From positions 137,137 through 201,136 of the forward strand of contig MNCI01026219.1 of NCBI GenBank assembly GCA_015680685.1: a stretch of DNA of 64,000 nt, read 5' to 3'. This DNA comes from Gnetum montanum. Its lineage: Eukaryota > Streptophyta > Gnetopsida > Gnetales > Gnetaceae. Made by a program: the position numbers and the translations under genes. Under the pieces are notes generated by a model that did no database searches, was not told the origin of the DNA, and saw only the letters and a program-made list of their open reading frames with translations. Positions 34,950-46,759 of this stretch are shown piece by piece (the stretch's first letter is position 1; the number at the start of each line of letters is the position of its first letter).

Positions 34950-35900
34950 ACTTGGAATATGGTTTCTAGGCTTCAATAAACTTTACAATCTTGAGCTCTA
35001 CTCCAAAGTGTTATACCACAACACCAACAACTCAATCCTATAGGATCTTGACAGGCTCAAGCAATACCAACCCTGCAAGATCAACCTCAGTTTGTTGATC
35101 CTTGTACTTTGAGGTACAAAACACTTTACAATGAACAAATGATGATATAATGAGCAGAAAAAATATTACAATGATCCACAAAATGATTATACAATGATTA
35201 CCCATAAGATTTTCTTTTTCCCAATGCATATGATGTCTTCTAATAATTGTCATGTTTTCAAATCCATCTTGAAACTTGTTCAACAACTAGCCAATGATCA
35301 CTAATGGTCATGAAAAACATCTTCTTCAAGCCTAAGACATCTTTCTGTAGTTGCCTTCTATTTTTGGAAGATGTCTATGTCTAAGAAAGATGTCTTTCTA
35401 AAATCTCCATTCTAGAAGACATCTTTGTCTAGTGAAAGATGTCTTTTTGAAATTGGCCTATATTCTACGAAGACATCTTTGTCTAGGAAAATATGTCTTT
35501 GCTTGATGAAAGACATCTACTATTTTGTAGATATGTCTTTTCCTATGAAACCTATACGAAAGACGTCTCTTCTATAGGGGCCAAAATGAAATTGCTTATT
35601 TAATGTTGGGGAGCCTCCGAATGTCTCCAAACAAATCGCCATAGACTTTATAACCTCCTAGACTCATAAAATGAGCTAGAAACACTCCAAAACATGTCAA
35701 AACATCCATGAATCATCATCATCAAAAATAGACATATTTTTCTTGAATTCCTTGTATTCTTCCATGCCCCATTAAGTCCTTATGATCCTATATTTACTTA
35801 TGAGTCCTTGAGCCCTTTTCTCTTGCTCCTATAAACACAGCAACCATACAAACATAATTGTACGTAATTTTTCTTAACATTTTAACATACCAAAAGGTCA
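34950..35900. repeat. LTR of element Q, right copy (5' part missing)
   Basis: It matches 24737-25744, beginning at ACTTGGAATATGG and ending CCAAAAGGTCA. The first 226 bp present in the left copy are missing, consistent with B having inserted here, followed by a deletion. The array of AAAGATGTCTTT-type motifs is present at 35320-35580. No matching 5-bp duplication is visible between the outer flanks of Q. Confidence 0.6.
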
Positions 35901-36103
35901 AAACGTTTTCTCCTATCATTGAGTTTTTTCCTCCCATAGGGATTTGTTGGACCTCTCTACCTTCCATGAAGTTTTTACACATGAAATTTTTAGATCAATA
36001 GTAGTCTCATACAACTTCAAGGATAAACTAGATACATTGAAGCAAATCTTAGGCAAAGCATCAATCTTCATGTCTCTATCAAGGTCCCACTCTATGGAAG
36101 GCA

Positions 36104-36217
36104 CTACACAAACCATGAAATACAATCATAAACATAATGAACAACCTAAAATATCCATGATACAAGCATAACCTATATCATAGACAAACAACAAAGGCAC
36201 ATAAAAAAATTCCTTAC
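36104..36217 (-). other. Intron, antisense gene of element T
   Basis: The minus strand reads AAGATAG|GTAAGGAATT ... GGTTTGTGTAG|TGCC, 114 bp. Confidence 0.5.
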
Positions 36218-36340
36218 CTATCTTAGGTGCAACCTGTTACAACTGGTTGATGATGTCCTTAGCCATTCCATGCATGAACTCCTCTTTTTCTAGAATCTCT
36301 ACCCATGGTTTCACATGAAACTTAGGGATAGGAGCTTACA

Positions 36341-36432
36341 CTAGATATTTAGGAACTACTATAAGCATAACAATCATCGAATGGTTAAGATGAAGATCAA
36401 AATTAAATGAAAATATTAAGGCATGAAAATAC
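36341..36432 (-). other. Intron, antisense gene of element T
   Basis: The minus strand reads GAAGCTAG|GTATTTTCAT ... AAATATCTAG|TGTAAG, 92 bp. Confidence 0.5.
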
Positions 36433-36619
36433 CTAGCTTCTCCTCCTCCTCCTCCTCCTTTGGGATGATAATGAGGGATGTATTCAACACCACCTCATCC
36501 AAAAAGATGTTAAGATCATTTATATCTACATCAATAAATCCTCCAACCTTAGGTTGCTTTAGGAGTGTCTCTTCTACACACCTTTGTTCTGCCTCCATGA
36601 CAACTTGGGCTTCCATGGC

Positions 36620-36737
36620 CTAATGTTTTTCTACAACAATTACACATAGAAAACTAGTTAACACATAAAACCATAAAGTAGCCATAAACTTTGAAACATA
36701 AAATAGCTAAGCTTAAACAAAGAATACATGTAACTAC
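36620..36737 (-). other. Intron, antisense gene of element T
   Basis: The minus strand reads TTGTAGTAG|GTAGTTACATG ... AAAAACATTAG|GCCATGG, 118 bp. Confidence 0.5.
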
Positions 36738-36960
36738 CTACTACAATGGCCTAAGCTTAAACTTAAGCTTTTTTAGGCTACATTGGTATGATGCTAGTGG
36801 CGCTTCCTCCATAGGCCTCTTAAGTTTCTCTCTGGCAATCCCTTTGGACTCCCTACGTAGTTATTTGGCCTCCTAGATTCTTATTGGGAATGTGAGAGGA
36901 TCCTCATCATCTGTGTGTTGAGGCATAGCTTTTAGACATGCCAACACTTGAGAAAATTCA

Positions 36961-39230
36961 TTTTAGAAGACTATCACCTAGGGTGCCTCCCATATGGGTA
37001 TAGAAACCTAGGAATAGTCTCAACTAGAGGGCTATGCAACATTTTGAAAATAATAAACCAAGTAAAATAATTAAAAATTTAAATTGAAAATATATTTAAG
37101 AGGGCTATGTGACATTGTGAAAACAATAAACCAAGTAAAATCATTCAAAATTTAAATTGAATGTTTGTGTAATTTTAGAGCATAATAAATAATCCAAAAG
37201 AAAAAAATTTCAAAATTTCCCTAGCCTTGCTGCTACCACCTGCTACTGCTAATCCATTGTGGATGTTCTCACAATGCTGCTTATATCCATCACTAGATGG
37301 GAGGAGAGGAAGATGGATCTCAAATTTATCACATGAGAGAGAAACATGATCATTAGCATTACCTTTCATTTTCACATCTCCATGCATAAGAGAGAGAAAA
37401 TAGAACTATGAAAGAAGCCTGCCATACCTATGTGACCACCACCATCACTTGACCACCATCGTTTGGTGTGTCATTTGCCATTTGAGAGAGAAGCCACCAT
37501 CTACCACCTTTTTTGGCATTCACTACTAATTCTCCATTGAGAGAGGGCATCTACCATTTGTTCGAACATAGGAAAAGAAAGAGAACGATGTTGCCATCTA
37601 TCACCCACCTATTGTCACTATTTCTTGCAGGAGCAACTATCTATCCACTATTTACATGAGAACATAGAGGCTAAGAGACATAATGCTACTTTTGACGCAC
37701 ACATGTGGCTATTGTGTGCTTCTTTGCCACTATTTGCTACATGTCACATGTTCTGGCTACAAACTATAGCACCTTCTAGTAAGAAAAAGAAAATAGAATA
37801 CTACTATTTCTAGGTTGGCCTGTTTCCATTGATGAGAGAGAGAGGTATCATGTATCATGACACATGTGCATTAGATGTTCATCATCTAATTCACCATCGC
37901 ATGCTGCAGATGTGTGCCTAGCCATTGTTTGCTATGTGTGATGCACCATCACCTGTAGATCCCATGGCTTGCTATGCTGTCAATCTATTGCATGTTGTTT
38001 TATTTAAAATAATAGAAAGGAGGCCCATTCTGCATCATGTGCATTACCAATTCACCTCCAACATCAGAGAAGAGGCTCTGATGCATGTTACATTGATGCC
38101 AACATCCATGCCTAAGAGCGAGAGCCTTTGCTATTGTTTCCCGTAACTTGAAACATGCCTACTGCTTCACCACCATCTGCTACATGTCACCCACTACCTA
38201 CTAGGATGCTATGAACCGCTGACATTCAGAGAGAAGGCTTCTCCCCTACTCACTATAGGTTGTGGCTCCTTCCTTACGATAGATCCCATTTTTTTGGTTA
38301 ATAGTAGCCAACAAAAACAGAAACCACTATCGTTCACCACTCTTATCAGCTGTCATCCATCACCTACCATAACTACCATTTGTCAGATCTACAAGGATTG
38401 ATTGATTGTGTTTGGTTTGTTAGTGTAGCCAAATAAATACTTGTTTTCCTCTAGGGACATGGATGTTGGATTATGTAGATAACACAATTCTATAGAAAAG
38501 GCTTTCATGGTAGCCTAAAATAATGACTGTAAATGTATGACTTTTTACACGCTCGAATTGAATCTTTTACCCTAGTTAATCAATTTGTTTACACATTATT
38601 TCTATACCCAATTTTTTGAATTTTTTATTAGTTTCCAGGAATTTAAACCATGCATTTCCACTAGAGATACTAATTACTGCCAACTATTTAGCTTTTCCTA
38701 TTTTCCAAATCCTTATGGTGTGAAATGTTTCTTGGATCTGATTGTTTAAATATGAAGAGTATTATTAGTAAGAATCATGTATGTTTAAAATATTTCAAAA
38801 ACAAGTTCCATACATTAACATATTATTGTTAGTGGATCAATAGCCATGTCTTACTGGCCATGATGAAGTAGAGGTACACCACATTTAAAGGACAATAAGT
38901 CTAAATGATGGATTTTCAAGCTTGGCCAGTATTCATATCATAGTAGTAACTCCGTGAATTATAAAATAGTGTTTTAGAAAGTAGGGATATCAACGTACCT
39001 AATAGTAACATAGCAAATTAATAGCATCCTCATTAGAACAAGATGTAAATATGTATAATAAAATAGATATACAAGCATAGTTACTAAAATGTGAAATGAA
39101 AATGTGGTGAGAAGAAAAAAGTGAAGGTTGTTGAAAATGAAAAAGAAAATGCCAATGAAACCATAACTAGGAGTATTTAAGTAGTGGAAGGTTTAAAAAT
39201 TCTGATTCAACCACAAGAAACTCACCAACA
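36961..39230. other. Element T: non-coding, partly repetitive stretch
   Basis: The first part (37010-37170) has a short direct duplication around GAGGGCTATG. Between about 37420 and 38400 imperfect repeats combine ACCATCTACCACC-like and TGAGAGAGA-like words. From 38400 to 39230 the sequence is plain AT-rich. Open frames here are short and unconvincing. It would fall between exons of the antisense gene. Confidence 0.4.
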
Positions 39231-39540
39231 TGTGATTAGGGCTGAAACAAAATGTTACAAGCCTTTCAATAAAACTTTACGATATCTCTTAATGATGTCA
39301 TTTTGCAACGTGTTGGCGTTTTAGTTTACTTTCAACCCTTCTTTGCCTAAACCACCATGGTTAATCTATGTCCAAAACCTAAGTATTCTATTTGAGTTTA
39401 CTTTTAACTATTTTCATGTGAATGTTGGGTTTGTTTTTGTTGAATTAAATCTATGCATTTTGACTACTTTGCAACTACAATGGCCTACATGTGCATTGAT
39501 TGTGGCCCCATGCTTGGCATGGGTGAGGTTAACCTCGACA
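39231..39540 (-). repeat. 3' LTR of element C
   Basis: It aligns without large gaps with 42146-42455, sharing TGTGATTAGG, TTACAAGCCTTTCAATAAA and TTTTCATGTGAATGTTGGG. Confidence 0.75.
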
Positions 39541-40690
39541 CTTAGCCCCCCAACTACAAAGTGCATGCAAGTGCAAGGAGAAACAAAACCCATGAAATTT
39601 TAAAAGGAAATGCAATAGATAAAGAATCAAAAACATCACAAAATAGGGAAATGAAACTTAAAAGCAAACTATAGTAATCTAAACATGATTAAAATAATCA
39701 AATAATCAAAAGAGAACCAGACGTGGGCCACCCAAACCACATCATATTATTTAATCAAACTCTATATATAGTTTTATTATTCTAACTACATAAATCTATA
39801 TATTAATTATATGACTAAGATCTCATTCTCAATCTTTTCACAAGGTAAAAGTAAAAAGTATGCAGACTATTCTGAGCATGTGGCTTTTACAAAACTTAAT
39901 GAGGAGGAGGACAGTCTCAAGTTAGATCATAGTAAAGCCATAACTTTTGGATTCTTTCTTGTTTTTTTTTCTTTGAGAAAATAGATTCAAAAGGGGAAAT
40001 GGAGGTTAGGCTAAGGATTTTTGCAAACCCCATCACACTCAAGAACTTATTACACTATCAATGAACATGGTCCTCATTCTTTCCTCTTTTTTCTTTTAGG
40101 AAACTTTGCTCATGGTGTACTTCATTCTTGAGGTAGGAATTCCAACACAAGTCTAGCCAGTTAGCTACACTTCCAAAGAACACAGTCCTTTCGAAACATT
40201 GCCCATGGTGTAGTTCAACCCTTGTGTATGTGCCTTTGATTACAATTTAATGGCACCATAGCAGGTCTCTTGGGTAGCTAAGGGTTCTCAAGTAAAAATG
40301 AACACACTTCACCTTGTTGTTCATAGGATAGCCATGGATCATCACACTTGAGGGTTAGGGCTTATGAGAGGAAAAAATGGAGTTTTCCAAGATCACCTAG
40401 TGATTATGACTAACCATTCTCCAACATCACATATCCTACACTCATACGAACATGATGATAACATGATAAGTTTGTAAAATCCCATGCTTCATAATCCAAC
40501 ATAACAAATAAACTAAAACCTTTTAATTGATTGGGAAGAATCATAACATTATTGAAATATATAATATAAAGTAGACTTTATATAATAGTAATTGTATATA
40601 TTATATTATACTTACATTATTTTCCAATGGTGTTCAAATGACCCAATGTTTAGTAACTCAAATGACCCAATGTTTAGTAAAATCATATGA
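39541..40690 (-). other. Element C: non-coding part
   Basis: AT-rich DNA between the polypurine tract (39541-39556) and the integrase C-terminal remnant. There are two loose copies of a TTGCTCATGGTGTA-like block (about 40105 and 40200). No gene is seen. Confidence 0.4.
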
Positions 40691-40699
40691 AGAACACAA

Positions 40700-42060
40700 A
40701 AAATCAAATCAATATGCAAAGAAAGTAATAATGAAAATGCAAAGAAAATATGGAAATGCAATTATATAAAAATGAAATGCAAAGCAAAGGAGAAGAAAAT
40801 ATGCAACTAAGAATATACCAAGTGTCCATGTGGATACTTGAGTAGAAATGCTTCAAATGAAATGTATTAAAATTTCTATGCAACCTATATCCTTGTAAAT
40901 CAACAATTCTGTACACATTTGGGGCAATGACATATTTAATTCAAAATGGGCCAAACCACATAGTAGAGAAATTACCTTGAAGATTTGCTTGGTCAAATGT
41001 TCTACCTTTTTCCAGGACTAGGTCTCCTATCTTAAAGACTTCACCAACATACTTCCTATCAAGACATTGTTTAACAAAGTGTCAATGCTTAAGATTATAA
41101 AAATCAAGACCTAATCGTAATTTTCTCATTTGTTTTCTACTAGGCATTAAATTTGAATGTTTCATAAGATGAATAATTTCTGATCTAACAAGTTCATCAA
41201 GTTTTCCTTTCATATAAGTTTCAATCTTAGGTTTAACAAGTCCAAGTCTTGATGAGTCATTGAATATAGATTCTCTAAGATCATGTTCAATGGATATGTT
41301 GTCAAGATTTGGCACACCTTCTAATGTTTTAAGGGATAGGGTCTCATTTATATCTTTGTCTTCCCTTAAAGGTGGTGGATCACTCAGACAAAATCCATCC
41401 TGTGGATGATAAGCCAAGGTATCTTCATGGATTTTTTCACCTTCTCTATAAGTTTAATAAGGTTGGGTGAAATTTGCATGAGAAAAAGAATTTATTTTTG
41501 TAATTTCACTCAAATGGTCATTTACAACATGTTCACCACACTCAAACTCAATAACTCCAACATAAAGGTTAGTTTTTTTATTTTCCATGAATTTATTCTA
41601 TTGATCATAGGTTGTTACCACTTGCTTATAGAAGGGTTCTCTAGGTATAACCATGTATTCAGATTTTCCTTTGATATGGATCAATAATTTTGAGAAATCT
41701 TGCCTAAAGAAGCCCCCAAACTTAGCTCCAAATGTCCTAGATAAGAGCACACCATAAGTGGATGACATGTCAACTACTAGCATATCTATATAACATGTAA
41801 ATGTAGGGTATTGTTTAAGTTGTACCTTTACTCCTTTTAATAACCCTACTACATGTACATTAGATCCATCGAGTTGAATCACACTTTTCATTTGTGATAT
41901 CATTTGTGCTCCTAAACCCTTACATAAATCAAGAGGCATGACACTAACAATTGCACCAAAATCCATTAAAAAATTTTGAACACTCTTTCCTAAAATAATC
42001 AAAGTGGTTAGGAAAGGGGGGTGATCCTTCTTGCTTAACATGGTATTATTCATGTTCTAT
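40700..42060 (-). pseudogene. Element C: protease joined to integrase C-terminus
   Basis: The frame at 42053-41598 carries FLMDFGAIVSVMPLDL (active-site D-S-G-A changed to D-F-G-A) and YGVLLSRTFGAKFGG in place of the usual ILGRPWL motif, so it is a Ty3/gypsy protease with damaged motifs. After a linker, 41417-40800 carries KPKIETYMKGKLDEL, RKQMRKLRLGLDFYNLKH, IGDLVLEKGRTFDQ, FSTMWFGPF and NVYRIVDLQGY. These fit the GPY/F domain at an integrase C-terminus. Everything that normally lies between (RT, RNase H, integrase core) is missing. Confidence 0.65.
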
Positions 42061-42145
42061 ATTGATAGTGTGTCAGGACTTTCTATGAAGTGAACTTTCC
42101 TTTCGAGGATTGGGGATTTTTCTCTTTTGAGGAACCTCATTGACA

Positions 42146-42455
42146 TGTGATTAGGACTAGAACAAAATGTTACAAGCCTTTCAATAAAACTTTATGGTAT
42201 CTCTTAAGGGAACCATTTTGAAACATGTTGGCATTTTAGTTTACTTTCAACCCTTATTTGCCTAAACTACCATAGTCAGCCTGTATCCAAAACCTAAGTA
42301 TTTCATCTAAGTTCAATTTTAACTATTTTCATGTGAATGTTGGGTTTGGATTTGTTGAATTAGATCTATGCATTTTGACTACTTTACAACTATAATGGCC
42401 TACATGTGTGTTGATCATGGCCCCGTACTTGGCATGGGCGAGGTTGGCCTCAACA
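42146..42455 (-). repeat. 5' LTR of element C
   Basis: Partner of 39231-39540. On the minus strand the LTR begins TGTTGAGGCCAACC and ends CCTAATCACA. Confidence 0.75.
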
Positions 42456-42479
42456 TTGTGCTATCAAGGAACTCACACT

Positions 42480-43331
42480 AATTAACATTAATATCCTTAG
42501 TGGTAATGAATAACATATCATTCATCCCCTCTAGTGGATTTTAGACCTACACCATTAGATAAATGTGCTTTATCCAATGCCTAAAAAGTTGGATTGGGTC
42601 TTCAAGAACCCATCATCCATTTCTGTACATCACTAGAAACTCCACAAACCTCCTTAGATAACTCTTAAAAAATGCAAAGTGCATATGAATTATTATAGAG
42701 GTATCTACACAGAGTCTAACTATCTCCTCCATAAGCCCAATAGCCAAAGTAGATGCCCAATTAAACCAAGGGCCATCCATCAAGACCTTCTTAAAGGTCC
42801 ATTCTTGCACAATGTTGATCACCTTCTTTTGCAAAAATAGTTTAGGAAATGCACTAGACCTAAACAAAGGATATGATTCCTTCAAATCATGGTTCATGAA
42901 GCCATCCATGGAAATTCCATAGTGGCCCATGTTGGCACCAAGCCACTCCAAAACTTCCTCACGATGGCCCGATTGCTTAACTATCCTAGTGGAAACATTT
43001 TCCCCATCAATAAGAATATCAAACAAGCTACAAAAAAGGCCCTCATCAATTTCTATGTTGATCTTAATACCACGAATTATGGTGATAAAATAACCAACCT
43101 TCTCATTGAAGGAGTTAATGACATGAAGCATCTCTATAGTAGGGATGGAAGGGAAAGGTGCCATAAATACATCAAGCAAACCCACACGTTGGATGTTTTC
43201 TTGAACATATTCAAGTGCTTATCCTCTCAACCACTCCTCTATTGGTATTACCTCACCAAACTTTAGGATGATGGTATGCTCATGATGTGCTCCTAAAAGT
43301 GGTATGGTAACATCAACAGAGGTGGAAGATC
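42480..43331 (-). pseudogene. Antisense gene of element T: exon 2
   Basis: On the minus strand this follows an intron that ends TTTGTAG|GATC. It contains a clean open frame of 190 codons (43185-42613) that reads without a stop through FMAPFPSIPTIEMLHVI, GREEVLEWLGANMG-like sequence (HREEVLEWLGANMGHYGIS), SYPLFRSSAFPKLFLQ and GPWFNWASTLAIGLMEEIV. It is one of the least damaged frames in the window. An upstream extension reads FGEVIPIEEWLRG. I do not recognise the family; a globular extra-ORF protein of Tat elements is my best guess. Confidence 0.55.
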
Positions 43332-43452
43332 CTACAAAGCAACAACTAAAGTTTAGCATCAACATAAGCAAGTTTAATAACTAGTTAAAGTAATAGAATA
43401 ATTAGAATTTTCATAACCATGAAACATTAGAAACTATAGCCATTATGTTTAC
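43332..43452 (-). other. Intron, antisense gene of element T (first)
   Basis: The minus strand reads GAGTAAAG|GTAAACATAATGG ... GTTGTTGCTTTGTAG|GATC, 121 bp, with a good pyrimidine tract. It is the clearest intron in the window. Confidence 0.6.
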
Positions 43453-44250
43453 CTTTACTCTTCTTCTTTAGTGTAGTTTAAGTGGAGGTCCCATCTACAA
43501 GAGTCTGATCCATGGAGTTGTTCAAGTTTTCCCACCAGTTGTTCATCGTCTCATTATCTTTACACTTCTTAAATACAAGGTTGAACCTTAAAGTGTATGC
43601 ATCAAAGTCTCCTCTTAACTATTGATACATAATAATTCTAATTTGAGGGCTCTTGGTGAATTCATCTAAAGTAATTTAAGCCACTATTAAGATTTGATCA
43701 TTGATGATCAAGCCTTGGTCATTGACCTTGTATCTATAAGAAGTTTGTAAATCAATAAAGTTAGGAAAGGTAATCAAGCTAAAAGCATTAAACCACTACA
43801 ATAACCATGATTATCCCTATAGATGATACATAGTGCCAGGCAAGTTTTGGAATAACATGTGGGCTCTATGTACCACTATCAGAGTATTGTTAGCATTGTA
43901 CTGACTATACTCTAGCATTTTCTAGATCTCTATGAGGTAATGTGGACTAATAACATTTGCTGCTTCTCCTACTAGTGGCTTGTTAGTGATGAACCTGGCA
44001 ACCAAGCTAAATGCCTAATGTAGTAAAGACTCCACTATAGGCCCAACAACATCCGTAGATAAGTGTGACCACAACCTCACACTAAAGTTCTTTAAGATGT
44101 AGGCAGCAAATTCCCTTGCCCTAGGCCAAAGCCATAGTGAAGTCTTCCCCAAAGGCATATTGGGGAATGGGGTATTAGTCTTGGAATGACCAATGTAGCA
44201 TAAATTACCCACCAACTCTACAATGATGAGGACAGGCCTCAAGAAAATCC
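43453..44250 (-). pseudogene. Antisense gene of element T: exon 1
   Basis: The minus-strand frame begins near 44242 (MRPVLIIVELVGNLCYIGHS). It continues through PLGKTSLWLWPRAREFAAYI, ISPHYLIEI and HRAHMLFQNLPGTMYHL, then FDAYTLRFNLVFKKCKDNET and NNWWENLNNSMDQ, to a Lys-rich donor end (TTLKKKSKG). Stops are few and mostly at probable Gln or Trp sites. An AG lies just upstream (TTTAGTTCATGTAG), so a further upstream exon is possible. Confidence 0.5.
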
Positions 44251-46740
44251 TACATGAACTAAAACAAAAGCATTATGACCAATTGAAATTACGTAGCGAA
44301 TTTGGAGAAGACATCTAGTCAAAGGTGAAATTAGCCTCTGTAAAACGCTCTAAGGTGTTTATCTAAATTAGCTTAAGGAATTCCACAAGAAAACATTATT
44401 ACAACCTTATTTTATGACAAATTGGAAATACTTGGCAAATTTGGAAAAAACATCTAGACAGAGGTGAAATTAGCCTTTGTAAAAAGCTCTAAGGTGTTTA
44501 TCTAAGTTGGCTTAAGAAATTCCATAAAAGCATTATTATCATATTTTATAGTCTTTTGCTTCATAACTAAAATATTATAGCCAAAACTAAATCTTGGCCT
44601 AAACTATGCATAAACTTAGAAAAAAGCATTGAAACTATGCATAAATTTTTTCAAGAAAAAACATGCATAAATTTAGAAAAAGCATTTAAACTTAAAAAAG
44701 CATATAGCCATAAGCCTTCTAAAAATGGTAAAGCTTCTTACTTTTCTTTTAAAAAAATTTTAAAGCATAAGTTTTACATATTAGCAAGAAAAGCTATACA
44801 AATCAATCACTTCCATCCCCAAAGGGGTAATGTGCTACAATCGTAATTTTTTCTTATTTACACAGCCATTCATACAAGCTCTAATTTTAGTGTTTCCACC
44901 ATGGAAAGAATTCTAAAATCACAATCTTGGAATCAATAACCATTGTAAATAGAAACACATGGCCATTTTTTACATGGAATATAGATGAAATTAGCAAAAT
45001 CCATAGTCGTCACCATTAACCGTCACCATTAACCCGCTTTCACATAGGATTGGTAAAAAGTTTAGCAAAAATTCATTTGAGCTCCAAATGGAGTGATTCC
45101 ATCACTATTTGAAAGCATAAATAGAACCCTATGTGGCCATGCTTAAAGAAAATTTAAAATCCTTGTCATTTATTCAAAAAAAATTTACCAATGTAGACAA
45201 AATTCTAAAAATGACAGAAACCTCCTTTTGACATAGTCTTAATAAAAAATTCATTAAAATTTTTTTTTAAGTCCAATTAAAGTGATTCTACCTACATTGG
45301 AAATCTGAAGCCAAGACCTACCCATACATAATCAAAAAATAGGCAAAAACATTTGCTCAGACAAAATTTGTGAACTTACATGAAATTTTTAAAATGACAT
45401 GAGAAACCTGATTACATGACCTTAGGAAAACAGCCATAACTTCATCATTATTAAGCCAAATCAAATGTGACAATAGCCTTTGGAAATCTTAAATGAAGGG
45501 ATATGAACCCATATTATCAATTTTTAAATATATGTAGCCATTTTATTAGGAAAAAATACACACTATTGCTTGTTTTTTCATGTAAAAAGCTAAAATTCCT
45601 AAAGCCCAACTTAATGTAGCCATAAAAACATAGTGAAAATAGCCAAAAAAATCAAAATACACCAAAATAATGGGATAATATCTTGTTAAAATTTAATTTT
45701 AATGAATCCTTAAGCCTAGATCTGATAAAAATGGCCCTACCCTTAAATTTTTGGAAAAAGCATAAAAATAGCAAGCTTAATTTTAAAAATCAAATCTATT
45801 AAGGTAAAAACAATGAAACAACCATGGATCCATGTGGAGACAGCCAAAAAATAGGTTGGATTTCATTAGAATTTAGATTTTCCCTCTTTATTAGCATAGA
45901 TCTAAGGAAAACCGCCCCACATGTAGTAAGAAAAATTCAAGAAAACCATAGAAAATAGCTAAGAAATGAAAGCAAAAATAGTTAGAAATGCCTACCTTGG
46001 ATTGGTAACAAATGAGGCCTAGATGAAAATAGGCCTAGAAACATTTGACAAGTCCCTCACATGCTTTTTTTCCTTCTAAATCCTAGGATTCTAGATCTTC
46101 CCTCCACACTACTTCAACATCATGACAAGGTCAATGCTTGGGAAGGATGAGAATTAAGGAAGATAAAGGTTCAACATTTTCTATAGGGGATATGGGAGGT
46201 TTTCACACTGAAGATTATTGCTCTTTGCAACACAAATCTCTACCAAAGACCTCATCCAATGTGTAGTTTGAAAAAATGGCAATTGTAATAAGAAACTTAC
46301 AAAATTTAACAATATAAACTACATCTAAACCTAAACGCCCACCTCTAAACCCCACCTACTAATTTAGTACACCATAAATCTAGGTGCATTGAAGTGCAAA
46401 GGGGAAAAAGTTGCTTCAACGTTGAGATTGGTGGGAAATAGCTTTACTTTTCAAAATTTTAAATTTTTGGGTTGTGAATGTCACCTTACACCTTCACTTC
46501 TATCCAAAATTGCATCAACACTAGATTTTCATTTCTTAAGCATCTTAAGCTATGATCAAACCTTAAAATCCCATGCATCCACATTGGGGATACCATGCCT
46601 AGCACGGATAGATGCCTCCCACTTCATAAAAACATTAAAACATAATTAGTTTTCCATTTTTGGTAATCAAGACTTGTCTTTTTCAACCCTAGGCTTCCAA
46701 AAGGGATAAGATATGGACAAAACTAGATAACATGGGTTTC
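44251..46740. repeat. Element T: AT-rich spacer with degenerate repeats
   Basis: There is a tandem duplication of about 139 bp at 44290-44545 (both copies contain ACATCTAG and GCTCTAAGGTGTTTATCTAA). Between 45050 and 45900 loosely repeated blocks of about 190 bp share AAAATTCATT...AAGTCCAATT-like and GATCTAAGG-like words. No gene is seen. Confidence 0.45.
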
Positions 46741-46759
46741 CATGCTATGGAAACAATTC

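Larger units (their letters stand above)
35905..36960 (-). pseudogene. Antisense gene of element T: middle exons
   Basis: Minus-strand exons are separated by three GT-AG introns. Exon to 36738 carries ACLKAMPQHTDDEDPLTFP and REKLKRPMEEAPLASYQ. Exon 36619-36433 carries MEAQVVMEAEQRCVEETL, a DVDINDLNIFLDEVV stretch and a poly-Glu run. Exon 36340-36218 carries APIPKFHVKPWVEILEKEEF and MAKDIINQL. Exon 36103-35905 carries VPSIEWDLDRDMKIDALPK and TSWKVERSNKSLWEEKTQ. Codon phase is compatible with splicing once Gln-type stops are allowed for. The protein was not recognised. Confidence 0.5.
39231..42455 (-). mobile_element. Element C: internally deleted gypsy element
   Basis: Two 310-bp direct repeats (39231-39540 and 42146-42455) form TGT...ACA LTRs. 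On the minus strand a GTTGGGGGGCTAAG polypurine tract precedes the 3' LTR. The 2.6-kb interior keeps a protease and an integrase C-terminal domain but no RT, RNase H or integrase core. It lies within the antisense gene of T. I could not find a matching target duplication (CAACA against TTGTG). Confidence 0.65.

Noticed and set aside
24505-35905. Target duplication for element Q
   Set aside because: AGGGC and AAACG flank the two copies and do not match. The right end of Q may be imprecisely placed.
39226-42460. Target duplication for element C
   Set aside because: The flanks are CAACA and TTGTG. They do not match, and similarity between the two sides extends slightly beyond the LTR on the left.
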